Source: Morinoia aosen (Eukaryota; Arthropoda; Malacostraca; Amphipoda; Talitridae). Taken from it: a stretch of 64,000 nucleotides of DNA. The notes beneath the pieces are model-generated. The model saw only the letters and a list, made by a program, of their open reading frames with translations. It was not told the origin of the DNA and searched no databases. Shown here one piece after another: positions 44,921 to 56,227 of this stretch. How positions within the stretch are numbered: position 1 is the first letter of the stretch; every line of letters starts with the position of its first letter. The stretch is taken from the NCBI GenBank assembly GCA_030386875.1, contig CM059570.1, forward strand, positions 29,016,192 to 29,080,191. The letters are read 5' to 3'. The position numbers were made by a program, and so were the translations under genes.

Positions 44921-46150
44921 ATGTAGCATGACTCTGTGTAGCATGACTCTGTGTACAATGGCTCTGTGTAGCATGACTCTGTGTAGCATGGCTCTGTGTA
45001 GCATGACTCTGTGTAGCATGACTTTGTGTAGCATGACTCTGTGTAGCATGACTCTGTGTAGCATGACTCTGTGTAGCATGACTTTGTGTAGCATGACTCT
45101 GTGTAGCATGACTCTGTGTAGCATGACTCTGTGTAGCATGACTCTGTGTAGCATGACTTTGTGTAGCATGACTCTGTGTAGCATGGCTCTGTGTAGCATG
45201 ACTCTGTGTAGCATGACTCTGTGTAGCATGGCTCTGTGTAGCATGACTCTGTGTAGCATGACTCTGTGTAGCATGACTTTGTGTAGCATGACTCTGTGTA
45301 GCATGACTCTGTGTAGCATGACTTTGTGTAGCATGACTCTGTGTAGCATGACTTTGTGTAGCATGACTCTGTGTAGCATGGCTCTGTGTAGCATGACTCT
45401 GTGTAGCATGACTCTGTGTAGCATGGCTCTTTGTAGCATGACCCAGTGTAGCATGACCCAGTGTAGCATGACTCTGAGTAGCATGACTCTGAGTAGCATG
45501 ACCCAGGGTAGCATGACCCAGTGTAGCATGACCCAGTGTAGCATGACTTTGGGTAGCATGACTCCATGCAGCATGACCCAGTGTAGCATGACCCTGTCTA
45601 GCATGACCCTGTGTAGCATGACGCAGTGTAGCATGACATAGGGTAGCATGACTTTGTGTAGCATGACTCAGTGTAGCACGACTATGTGTAGCATGTCCTA
45701 GTGTAGCATGACCCAGTGTAGCATGACTCATTCTAGCATGACTCTGTGTAGCATGGCCCAGTGTAGCATGACCCAGTGTAGCATGACCCAGTGTAGCATG
45801 ACTCTGAGTAGCATGACTTTGCGTAGCATGACCCAGTGTAGCATGACCCAGTGTAGCATGACTCTGGGTAGCATGACTTTGAGTAGCATGACCCAGTGTA
45901 GCATGACCCAGTGTAGCATGACCCAGTGTAGCATGACCCAGTGTAGCATGACCCAGTGTAGCAGTGTAGCATGACCCAGTGTAGCAGTAAAGCATGACGC
46001 AGTGTAGCATGACCCAGTGTAGCAGTAAAGCATGACGCAGTGTAGCATGACCCAGTGTAGCATGACCCAGTGTAGCATGACCCAGTGTAGCATGACCCAG
46101 TGTAGCAGTGTAGCATGACCCAGTGTAGCATGAAGAAAGTAGCATGACGC
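44921..46150. repeat. 15-bp minisatellite in two variant domains
   Basis: The unit is GTAGCATGACTCTGT; about 80 units. The left part (to about 45435) is nearly all ACTCTGT/ACTTTGT type. The right part is mostly ACCCAGT type with mixed variants and 9-11-bp irregularities after 45960. Confidence 0.96.
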
Positions 46151-46440
46151 TGTATTCTTCAGTCACAAAGGAAATTCAAGTTACATATAGAAGCAAGTTA
46201 TGCATATAAGTTTATGAACCAAGTTTCTAATAAAGTTCGTCGATTGCTGATCGAATATTTCTTATTCATGTACGTTTATTCGAAGTTTGAGAGCGAAATG
46301 GCTAAAGTTTTCTTCTCTATTAGAATGTGAGTCCTGTGCCTGTGGTGAAGGTCGACATTGAATGTTGAGTTTCTTCTTCTCGGTCTGCGCTCTGTGCTGT
46401 GATCTTGAACTTAGCGTACGCTGAGTTGGTTTCGCTAGAT
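46151..46440. other. Spacer
   Basis: Nothing recognised. Confidence 0.4.
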
Positions 46441-46712
46441 CAGGTGTCTCCAAACCTTTCAATGTAAGGGCGAAATTGTATATTTCCCGCGTTTATAAAG
46501 GCCAAAGAAATGAAAAATGATAAAATAAATTAAGCATTATATATTTCTTACATTTAATGGCCGAAAGAATAAAAAATAAAGTTTAATTCAGCGATACCAG
46601 TCGCACGATGATTAATTTTTCAAGGCCACCACACAGGGATTTGTTTGGCGGGACAGATGGAATTATGCGGAGGGCCGGATGTGGCCCGCGGGCCATAGTT
46701 TGGAGACCCCTG
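46441..46712. mobile_element. hAT-like MITE
   Basis: Ends CAGGTGTCTCCAAAC and GTTTGGAGACCCCTG are inverted repeats of the CAGGGGTCTCCAAACT type, with the sub-terminal GGCCCGCGGGCC seen in many animal hAT MITEs. An 8-bp target duplication was not evident, so the copy is old or rearranged. Confidence 0.7.
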
Positions 46713-47213
46713 CAACAATATTTATTTTCTATGCACTAGATGGGATTTAGGCTCCGTCAATTTATTGTTGAACATATTCCTCCACATCAACATTTCCCAC
46801 TACAACATTCCCACTCCACATCGCCACATTCACATTTCTTCACTCGGAACACACTCAACAATACATCAAAAAAAGGCGTAACCTCACATTTCTTTTATGT
46901 TTTTCATCAATAAGGCTTTAATAATCTAATAACTATCAATAATACAATACCTGAACTTTCCCGGTCAGTCATTAAAATGTTTCACTCCAGTATCGATCTT
47001 AACTAATTCTTTTTCACCATTTTACGTTCTTCTGACCATGCTTTTTAAATTGCCAAACTTTCTTAACTTTGACTGCAGTCATTACAAAAACGAAATAAGT
47101 ACAGCTTTGAAATAGCTTGATTCAAACGTTTTGACGCAACCACGGTGAAAGACTTTGGTGTTTCCTAATTTATCTGAATTGGGAATCTGGTGTGTGTTGC
47201 TAACGGTACAGCG
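46713..47213. other. Spacer holding a small copy of the 21-bp satellite motif
   Basis: At 46785-46850 CAACATTTCCCACTACAACA, CATTCCCACTCCACATCGCC and CACATTCACATTTC match the units of the array at 52512-54560, 6 kb away. Confidence 0.6.
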
Positions 47214-47465
47214 CTGGTGTTGATTAAATAATACCATCTCGAGTATCCAATTTACTAAACAGGGCTGGTGTTGATTAAATAATACCATCTCGAGTATCCA
47301 ATTTACTAAACAGGGTAGGTGCTAACTAAATAACCCCGTCTCAAGTGTACAATTCACCGAACAGGGCTGGTGTTCATTAAATAATACCATCTCGAGTATT
47401 CAATTTACTAAACAGGGTAGGTGCTCACTAAATAACCCCGTCTCAAGTGTACAATTCGTTAAATA
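47214..47465. repeat. 51-bp minisatellite with two alternating unit types
   Basis: Five units in the order A, A, B, A, B. A contains ACCATCTCGAGTATCC; B contains CCCCGTCTCAAGTGTAC. Each of the first four units ends in ACAGGG and the last one diverges. Confidence 0.9.
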
Positions 47466-47559
47466 ATTTCGTCTCAGACAATACCGAGGCTACAATCCGA
47501 CGTCGGTCAGTGCGAGAGATATATTGAGTGGTAATTTGATCCCGTGGAATTACGCGCTT

Positions 47560-48510
47560 GGAGGCAGTGATTACTGGAAAATGAGCTCTATTGGACAATC
47601 ATCGTCACTCTGCATAAATTGCTGGGCTTGGAAATGACAGATGGTCAAAAATAACCGTTGGTTGGGAATGACAACAACTCGGAAATAACCTGCGTTTGGA
47701 ATAGGCTTCTTGGTCGGAATGATATTTTATTTAGAAATAATACTCGTTTAGGAATGGTTCTTGATTGGAAAATGATCACTTTTTGGATTAGATAATAAAC
47801 GTTTGTTAATTAAAATTAGGCGAATCGATCACATCCTGGAAATAACTATTGCTTCATATAAGTTGTTCGTTAAACTTGAAATTAATCACTTTTTAGAAAT
47901 GATCATTACTTGAAATGATCTGCTCGGACACACACACACTTACGTAGAATTTCTGCTTGCACAAAAGAATAACATGCCGAGAATCGATCATATTAAAGAA
48001 ATTCTTAGCTGAGAAATGATCATCGCTGAGAGCATTACTCGTCGGGAAATGATCACTGTTAGCAATAAGTCATTTACGGGACAATAATCACTGAAGTTGT
48101 AATATTACTTGCCCGATATTGCTAGTCTGTGAATGGAAATTATCATTGGTTTTAATTTCGTTCTCGGAAATCGTAGTCAATGGTTGTAAGTGCTTGGCAA
48201 TGGTTGCAAATAGTTGGAAAAAGTCGGAAATGGTTGAAAATGGTTGTGAATGGTTAGAAATGGTTAGAAATAGTCGGAAATGGTTTGAAATGGTCAGAAA
48301 TATATGAAAATGGTCGGAAATATTTGACAATGGTTGGAAATGTTTAGAAAGGGTTGGAAATAGTCGGAAATGATTGGAAATTGTTGGAAAAACATGCCAA
48401 TGCACGAAAATGCTTTGTAATGATCGAATTTACTTGGCTATGGGCGGTAAATGGTTAGCAACGGTCGAAAACGGTTAGCAATGGTCAGGAATGGTTGCAA
48501 TGGTTGAAAA
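47560..48510. repeat. Degenerate GGAAATGATC / GGTCGGAAATGGTT repeat
   Basis: Left of 48110 are scattered GGAAATGATCAC-like phrases about 25 bp apart; 48168-48510 is a tighter ATGGTTGGAAATGGTCGGAA repeat of 9-13 bp periodicity. Unit boundaries are loose. Confidence 0.7.
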
Positions 48511-48783
48511 TGATCCAACTACAGTGGAGCGCTTACATGAAGGCGCTGCAATTTAGGAGATTGCAAAAATTGCTAACAACCACGCTGCAAAATGGCCTTA
48601 AGCGTAAAATGAATTAATTAGAAGCAATTTGTACGCACGGTTCAGGCACCTCGAGAAGACGGCCTCCAATGTTCACGCAGACCGGCTCCGCTGCAATCAT
48701 CGGCAGTCAGTGAGATTCTTTTCGCATTGATCACGATTTGGTGAGCATCGTTTGCGATTAATTCTGTATCGATCGGCAATGAT

Positions 48784-49290
48784 TTGTTGAGTATCGTGTA
48801 CGGTTTGTTCAGTACCGTGTACGGTTTGTTCAGTATCGTGTACGGTTTGTTCAGTACCGTGTACGGTTTGTTCAGTACCGTGCACGGTTTGTTCAGTATC
48901 GTGTACGGTTTGTTCAGTACCGTGTACGGTTTGTTCAGTACCGTGTACGGTTTGTTCAGAACCATGTACGGTTTGTTCAGTACCGTGTACGGTTTCTTCC
49001 GTACCGTGTACGGTTTGTTCCGTACCGTGTACGGTTTGTTCAGTACCGTGTACGGTTTTTTCAGTACCGTGTACGGTTTGTTCAGAACCGTGTACGGTTT
49101 GTTCAGTACCGTGTACGGTTTGTTCCGTACCGTGTACGGTTTGTTCAGTACCGTGTACGGTTTGTTCAGTACCGTGTACGATTTGTTCAGTACCGTGTAA
49201 GGTTTGTTCAGTACCGTGTACGGTTTGTTCAGTACCGTGTACGGTTTGTTCAGTACCGTGTACGGTTTGTTCAGTACCGGGTACGGATTG
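48784..49290. repeat. 21-bp minisatellite, about 24 units
   Basis: The unit is GTTTGTTCAGTACCGTGTACG (split: GTTTGTTCAG, TACCGTGTACG). Each unit contains ACCGT-GT-ACGGT inverted arms across the unit junction. Confidence 0.95.
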
Positions 49291-49488
49291 CTTAATATCT
49301 TTGACGATTTGTTCAGGTATCGTCGACGAATTTCCAAGTCTTGCGCGCAGGCATGCTTTTCCAGCTCTTCTCCAGCAGCTAGATTGAAAATTATTTATTC
49401 ATTGCATTCGAAGTGATTCCCGGATTTGTCGAATTATTTGTAGTGGGTACTTGTGAGGCGCATCAGCTGGTGCTGGTGGTGCGCGGCG

Positions 49489-49501
49489 TGTGATGTTAGT
49501 G
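49489..49501. other. PLE target-site duplication, left
   Basis: TGTGATGTTAGTG, repeated at 50956-50968 on the other side of the Penelope-like element. Here it is single-copy. Confidence 0.7.
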
Positions 49502-50955
49502 TGAATAAAATCACAAAAGCATTATATAAAAACATTTACTCTTGGCATTCAGACCAGCTGGTTTCGACTAAAACAATGTCATTATTAATGAATACCATCT
49601 GTAAACAGAAAAAAAACATACATACCGTTTATTTAAAGTAGAGAAATATATAACAGTGAAATATAAAGAAATTCTAAGGTATAGTGAATAGAGGAGCGGC
49701 AGATTGGTCAATATTTAAAACAGGCCTAAGTTTAAAAATGTACAATGATTCTAAAATTCGCAAATCAGTATTAGAAGTACAATCTAAAATTTTAAAATGA
49801 TTCAGAGATAGAGGATGATTGGTGTTGTCACAGTGCTGTCTAGGGGATGAATGAGGTGCGACTGAAAGCGGGAGTTTGGTTCGGAAAGATTTGCCCAAAT
49901 GTTGATAGAACCTAATGGCGGACTGTTTCTGCGTACTCCCAATGTAGGAGCTCTGGCAAGCTCCGCATTGAAATTCATAAATAATATTGGAGAGTAACAC
50001 AGAAGGCAGCCTGTCTTTGAATTGAAAAAAGTTTTTAATAGAGTGATTATTCTTTAATGATATATGGAAATCCAAATGTGGGTAATACTTCGCTAAAACA
50101 TTACTAAAATATTTGGTCATTGAGTATGAATTTGGACCAATGAATGGCAGTGATACGAATATCTTCCGCTTATACACTGTGTAAACCGGAGGTTTCGGTG
50201 CAAAAATTTTGTTAAGGAATTTACGAAGAATATTATCGAACATCGTATGTGGGTAACCATTATTTTTAAAATAGGCCCGGAGGATATCAGCTTCTTGAGA
50301 GAAAATGCTGAGGGAAGATGACAATGAATATGCTCTATGAATAAGCGTTTTGATACTATTGATTTTGAATATCATTGGGCAGAAACTGAAAAAACTGCAC
50401 CCTAGACCAGTAAGAGTGGGCTTCCGATAGATTGAAGTGGAAAAAGTTGCATCAGATTTTTGAATTTTGACATCTAAAAACGCTAGAGAGTTGTTTGATT
50501 CGCTTTCCATAGTAAAATTTATATTTGGATGATACGTATTTACATGATTTAGGAATGAATGAGCATGCGTTTGGTCATTAAAAATATCAAAAGTGTCATC
50601 AAGGTAACGTTTGTAAAATATAGGTTTAAACTCCATTGGGCACTCTGCGAGAAATTTAGTTTCTAAATGACACAGAAAAATATTAGCTAAAGTAGGGGCA
50701 AGGGGGTTGCCCATTGCAAGTCCTTCGGTTTGTTTATACAGTTTGCCTTGAAAGTAAAAATAGGTTTCAGTCACTGCTAATTTTAAAAGTTTTAAGAAAT
50801 TTGTACGATCAAATCCATTGTACACATGACTAATGTGTAATGACATTGTTTTAGTCGAAACCAGCTGGTCTGAATGCCAAAAGTAAATGATTTTATATAA
50901 TGCTTTTGTTATTTTATTCATACTGCAAATACGCTACCTGCGAAATTGTGCAATT
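49502..50955 (-). mobile_element. Truncated Penelope-like element with inverted terminal fragment
   Basis: The element lies between 13-bp duplications. It contains the truncated RT/GIY-YIG frame (minus strand). At its left end (49502-49586) is an inverted copy of the start of that frame: GAATAAAATCACAAAAGCAT through GACTAAAACAATGTCATT mirrors 50837-50922. Such inverted partial copies at the ends are characteristic of Penelope insertions. Confidence 0.85.
49674..50921 (-). CDS. Penelope-like RT (partial) with GIY-YIG endonuclease
   Basis: 415 codons, uninterrupted, ATG start. The N-terminal RT motifs up to the first catalytic Asp are missing. What remains is TYFYFQGKLYKQTEGLAMGN followed by PLAPTLANIF (motif B), then KRYLDDTFDIF (catalytic DD, about residues 109-110). 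The C-terminal third holds a GIY-YIG endonuclease: YEFQCGACQSSYIGSTQKQS with the Arg of AIRFYQH and a CxxC pair. This RT plus GIY-YIG fusion defines the Penelope order. Because the RT palm is incomplete it cannot be catalytically active. Confidence 0.85.
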   Translation of the reverse strand: MNKITKALYKIIYFWHSDQLVSTKTMSLHISHVYNGFDRTNFLKLLKLAVTETYFYFQGKLYKQTEGLAMGNPLAPTLANIFLCHLETKFLAECPMEFKPIFYKRYLDDTFDIFNDQTHAHSFLNHVNTYHPNINFTMESESNNSLAFLDVKIQKSDATFSTSIYRKPTLTGLGCSFFSFCPMIFKINSIKTLIHRAYSLSSSLSIFSQEADILRAYFKNNGYPHTMFDNILRKFLNKIFAPKPPVYTVYKRKIFVSLPFIGPNSYSMTKYFSNVLAKYYPHLDFHISLKNNHSIKNFFQFKDRLPSVLLSNIIYEFQCGACQSSYIGSTQKQSAIRFYQHLGKSFRTKLPLSVAPHSSPRQHCDNTNHPLSLNHFKILDCTSNTDLRILESLYIFKLRPVLNIDQSAAPLFTIP

Positions 50956-52400
50956 TGTGATGTTAGTGATGCTGGTGATGTTAGTGATGTTTGATGTTAG
51001 TGATGTTAGTGATGTTTGATGTTAGTGATGTTAGTGATGTTTGATGTTAGTGATGTTAGTGATGTTTGATGTTAGTGATGTTAGTGATGTTAGTGATGTT
51101 AGTGATGTTTGATGTTAGTGATGTTAGTGATGTTTGATGTTAGTGATGTTAGTGATGTTAGTGATGTTAGTGATGTTAGTGATGTTTGATGTTAGTGATG
51201 TTAGTGATGTTTGATGTTAGTGATGTTAGTGATGTTAGTGATGCTGGTGATGTTAGTGATGTTTGATGTTAGTGATGTTAGTGATGTTTGATGTTAGTGA
51301 TGTTAGTGATGTTTGATGTTAGTGATGTTAGTGATGTTTGATGTTAGTGATGTTAGTGATGTTTGATGTTAGTGATGTTAGTGATGTTAGTGATGTTTGA
51401 TGTTAGTGATGTTAGTGATGTTTGATGTTAGTGATGTTAGTGATGTTTGATGTTAGTGATGTTAGTGATGTTAGTGATGTTAGTGATGTTTGATGTTAGT
51501 GATGTTAGTGATGTTTGATGTTAGTGATGTTAGTGATGTTAGTGATGTTAGTGATGTTTGATGTTAGTGATGTTAGTGATGTTTGATGTTAGTGATGTTA
51601 GTGATGTTAGTGATGTTAGTGATGTTTGATGTTAGTGATGCCAGTGATGTTAGTGATGTTTGATGTTAGTGATGCCAGTGATGTTAGTGATGTTTGATGT
51701 TAGTGATATTAGTGATGTTAGTGATGCTGGTGATGTTAGTGATGTTTGATGTTAGTGATGTTAGTGATGTTAGTGATGTTAGTGATGCCAGTGATGTTAG
51801 TGATGTTTGATGTTAGTGATGCCAGTGATGTTAGTGATGTTTGATGTTAGTGATGCCAGTGATGTTAGTGATGTTTGATGTTAGTGATGCCAGTGATGTT
51901 AGTGATGTTTGATGTTAGTGATGCCAGTGATGTTAGTGATGTTTGATGTTAGTGATGCCAGTGATGTTAGTGATGTTTGATGTGAGTGATGCCAGTGATG
52001 TTAGTGATGTTTGATGTTAGTGATGCTGGTGATGTTAGTGATGTTTGATGTTAGTGATGCCAGTGATGTTAGTGATGTTTGATGTTAGTGATGCCAGTGA
52101 TGTTAGTGATGTTTGATGTTAGTGATGCCAGTGATGTTAGTGATGTTTGATGTTAGTGATGTTAGTGATGTTGGTGATATTAGTGATGTTTGATGTTAGT
52201 GATGCCAGTGATGTTAGTGATGTTTGATGTTAGTGATGCCAGTGATGTTAGTGATGTTTGATGTTAGTGATGTTTGATGTTAGTGATGGTAGTGATTTTA
52301 GTAATGGTAGTGATGTTAGTGATGTTAGTGATGTTAGTGATGTTTGATGCTGGTGATGTTAGTGATGTTTGATGCTGGTGATGTTAATGATGTTTGATAC
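50956..52400. repeat. GATGTTAGT-based satellite, 1.4 kb
   Basis: Composed of the 9-bp unit TGATGTTAG and a 7-bp TGATGTT, giving a common 25-bp compound unit. Variants GATGCCAGT and GATGCTGGT become frequent after about 51630. Its first 13 bases are the right-hand PLE target duplication. Confidence 0.95.
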
Positions 52401-52511
52401 TAATAGTGATAGTAATGCTAAATGCTAGCAATAATGGTGACGTTAATTGCTTGTGTAAGATTTTTAATATACTGACAACAAAATGACAAGTTTAACACCT
52501 CGTTTGTTCTG

Positions 52512-54560
52512 GCCACCACACTCCACATCACCACATTCCCACTCTACATCACCACATTCCCACTCCACATCACCACATTCCCACTCTACTTCGCCACATT
52601 CCCACTCCACATCACCACATTCCCGCTCTACTTCGCCACATTCCCACTCCACATCACCACATTCCCACTCTACTTCGCCACATTCCCACTCCACATCAAC
52701 ACATTCCCACTCTACTTCGCCACATTCCCACTCCACATCACCACATTCCCACTCCAAATCACCACATTCCCACTCCACATCACCACATTCCCACACCACA
52801 TCGCCCCATTCACACTCCGCATCGCCACATTGTCACTCCACATCACCACATTCCCACTCCACATCACCAGATTCCCACTCCACATCACCACATTCCCACT
52901 CCACATCGCCCCATTCACACTCCACATCGCCACATTCACACTCCACATCGCAACATTCCCACTCCACATCGTAACATTCACACTCCACATCGCCACATTC
53001 ACACTCCACCTCGCCACATTCCCACTCCACATCGCCACATCCTCACTCCACATCACCACATTCCCACTCCACATCGCCACATTCCCACTCCACATCGCCA
53101 CATTCCCACTCCACATCGCCACATTCCCACTCCACATCACCACAGTCCCACTTCACATCACCACATTGTCACTCCACATCGCCACATTCACACTCCACAT
53201 TGCCACATTCCCACTTCACATCGCCCCATTCCCACTCCACATCACCACATTCCCACTCCACATCGCCACATTCCTACTTCACATCACCACATTCCCACTC
53301 CACATCACCCCATTCCCACTCCACATCACCACATTCCCACTCCACATCACCACATTCCCACTCCACATCAACACATTCCCACTCCACGTCACCACATTCC
53401 CACTCCACGTCACCACATTCCCACTCCACATCACCACATTCCCACTCCACATCACCACATTCCCACTCCACGTCACCACATTCCCACTCCACGTCACCAC
53501 ATTCCCACTCCACATTACCACATTCCCACTCCACATCACCACATTCCCACTCCACATCACCACATTCCCACTCTACGTCACCACATTCCCACTCCACGTC
53601 ACCACATTCCCACTCCACATCACCACATTCCCACTCCACATCACCACATTCCCACTCCACATCGCCACATTCCCACTCCACATCGCCACATTCCCACTCC
53701 ACATCGCCACATTCCCACTCCACATCACCACATTCCCACTCCACATCGCCACATTCCCACTCCACATCACCACATTCCCACTCCACATCGCCACATTCAC
53801 ACTCCACCTTGCCACATTCCCACTCCACATCGCCACATTCCCACTTCACATCACCACAGTCCCACTTCACATCACCACATTGTCACTCCACATCGCCACA
53901 TTCACACTCCACATCGCCACATTCCCACTCCACATCACCACATTCCCACTCCACGTCACCACATTCCCACTCCACGTCACCACATTCCCACTCCACATCA
54001 CCACATTCCCACTCCACATCGCCACATTCACACTCCACCTCGCCACATTCCCACTCCACATCGCCGCATCCTCACTCCACATCACCACATTCCCACTCCA
54101 CATCGCCACATTCCCACTCCACATCGCCACATTCCCACTCCACATCGCCACATTCCCACTCCACATCACCACAGTCCCACTTCACATCACCACATTGTCA
54201 CTCCACATCACCACATTCACACTCCACATCGCCACATTCCCACTTCACATCGCCCCATTCCCACTCCACATCACCACATTCCCACTCCACATCGCCACAT
54301 TCCTACTTCACATCACCACATTCCCACTCCACATCACCCCATTCCCACTCCACATCACCACATTCCCACTCCACATCACCACAGTCCCACTCCACATCAC
54401 CACATTCCCACTCCACGTCACCACATTCCCACTCCACGTCACCACATTCCCACTCCACGTCACCACATTCCCACTCCACATCACCACATTCCCACTCCAC
54501 ATCACCATATTCCCACTCCACATCACCACATTCCCACTCCACATCACCACATTCCCACGT
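52512..54560. repeat. 21-bp satellite, about 97 units
   Basis: The unit is CCACATTCCCACTCCACATCA (split: CCACATTCCC, ACTCCACATCA), seven codons, stop-free in most frames. Variants CATCGCC, CGTCACC, CACAGTCCCACTT and CATTGTCACTCC mark repeated sub-blocks: the CAGTCCCACTTCACATCACC string recurs near 53149, 53848 and 54172. Confidence 0.96.
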
Positions 54561-54565
54561 ACATG

Positions 54566-55062
54566 GCCTTAAATAAAATATTCTTCAATGTTTTGGTAGC
54601 TTTCACGTTCCTCAAAACTGTGAGTACAATGAAAAAAAAAACAGTTTGTTGCCGATGAATTTGAACCAGTAGATGCATGATATCGGTTTTCAGCTCCATG
54701 TTTTTTCATCATTCCTTATTCATAGCGTTGAATAACTAGCGTTTCAACATACACAATTTTTAGCATAAAAATTTCTATGTCCCCTTGCTTCCTATGTAAA
54801 ACTTTATTCATCAAAGCTTCTCCATCGCATTATATCTTCGGCAAAGTCTTTATCTTTGTTTCGAAGTCTTTATCTGTGTTTCCACCGATGACTTTATCGT
54901 TATTTTCATCATAGTCTTTCTCTTCGCTGTAAAGTCATGCCCTCATAAATTCTGCAAAGTAATTGCCGTTTCATTATGTGTTTTCAGAGTCGAAGTTCGA
55001 TGCCTGACGCAGTATAATTGCATTTTAATAAATGCATTCAAAATATAATTTATTCTACGTAC
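54566..55062. other. Spacer
   Basis: 54836-54950 has a degenerate GTCTTTATCT repeat. No gene recognised. Confidence 0.4.
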
Positions 55063-55696
55063 AGGCGTGCGGCGCGCCACTGTAGCAGGCGTGCGGCGCG
55101 CCACTGTAGCAGGCGTGCGGCGCGCCACTGTAGCAGGCGTGCGGCGCGCCACTGTAGCAGGGGTGCGGCGCGCCACTGTAGCAGGGGTGCGGCGCGCCAC
55201 TGTAGCAGGCGTGCGGCGCGCCACTGTAGCAGGCGTGCGGCGCGCCACTGTAGCAGGCGTGCGGCGCGCCACTGTAGCAGGGGTGCGGCGCGCCACTGTA
55301 GCAGGGGTGCGGCGCGCCACTGTAGCAGGGGTGCGGCGCGCCACTGTAGCAGGCGTGCGGCGCGCCACTGTAGCAGGCGTGCGGCGCGCCACTGTAGCAG
55401 GCGTGCGGCGCGCCACTGTAGCAGGCGTGCGGCGCGCCACTGTAGCAGGCGTGCGGCGCGCCACTGTAGCAGGGGTGCGGCGCGCCACTGTAGCAGGGGT
55501 GCGGCGCGCCACTGTAGCAGGCGTGCGGCGCGCCACTGTAGCAGGCGTGCGGCGCGCCACTGTAGCAGGCGTGCGGCGCGTCACTGTAACAGGCGTGCGG
55601 CGCGTCACTGTAGCAGGCGTGCGGCGCGCCACTGTAGCAGGCGTGCGGCGCGCCACTGTAGCAGGCGTGCGGCGCGCCACTGTAGCAGGCGTGCGG
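55063..55696. repeat. 24-bp GC-rich satellite with an 8-bp palindrome per unit
   Basis: The unit is GCAGGCGTGCGGCGCGCCAC plus TGTA, about 26 copies, nearly identical; GGGGTGC variants occur in small clusters. Each unit contains GGCGCGCC (changed to GGCGCGTC in two units) and several CpG sites, in contrast to the AT-rich surroundings. Stop-free in several frames. Confidence 0.96.
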
Positions 55697-55924
55697 CACC
55701 CATTATAATTATTCATCATTTCTATCTCTTCTTGGGGTAAGATTTCATTTCTATGGTTTCAAAATCCATTCTTTCCTTTTACATTTCAGTGGAAGAGAAT
55801 TTTTTTTCGTGATTTATTCAGACAATTGGACATGAGTGTGCTTCAAATTGAGCTTCAATTTAATTCACTCTTATTGAAATTCATGAAAAAAACAATTTAA
55901 ATGAACACACTGCAAGTAATCCAG

Positions 55925-56225
55925 TATATGTGCAGTATATGTCCAGTATATGCCCGTTACATTTTTGTTATTTGTCTAGTACATGTCTAGTATATACCCA
56001 GTACATGTGTAATATATATCCAGTACATATTTTGTATATGTCTAGCACATGTTTTGTATATATTGAGTATAGGCCTAGTGCATATTCAGTATACGTCCAG
56101 TATATGTATGTCTAATATATGTTCAGTATTTGCGCAGTATATATCAGTATATATAGACATATATATAGCAGTATATATATATATACATGTATATATATAC
56201 ATATATTTAGCAGTATATATATATA
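55925..56225. repeat. Degenerate CAGTATATGT repeat grading into TA microsatellite
   Basis: Phrases CCAGTATATGT, CTAGTACATGT and CAGTATATAT recur every 14-20 bp to 56130, followed by ATATAT runs. Confidence 0.75.
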
Positions 56226-56227
56226 CA

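Noticed and set aside
44874-46166. 430-codon minus-strand frame of HATQSHAT repeats
   Set aside because: 15-bp satellite; the frame exists in several registers and strands.
49440-50955. Hammerhead ribozyme expected in a Penelope-like element
   Set aside because: I found no CTGATGA plus GAAA arrangement with supporting stems in the element or its flanks; CTGATGC near 49460 on the minus strand lacks the rest of the core.
52512-54576. 580-codon and 458-codon plus-strand frames (HITTFPL and SPHSHST repeats) as genes
   Set aside because: Both are readings of the same 21-bp satellite in different frames; no unique sequence, start context or splice support.
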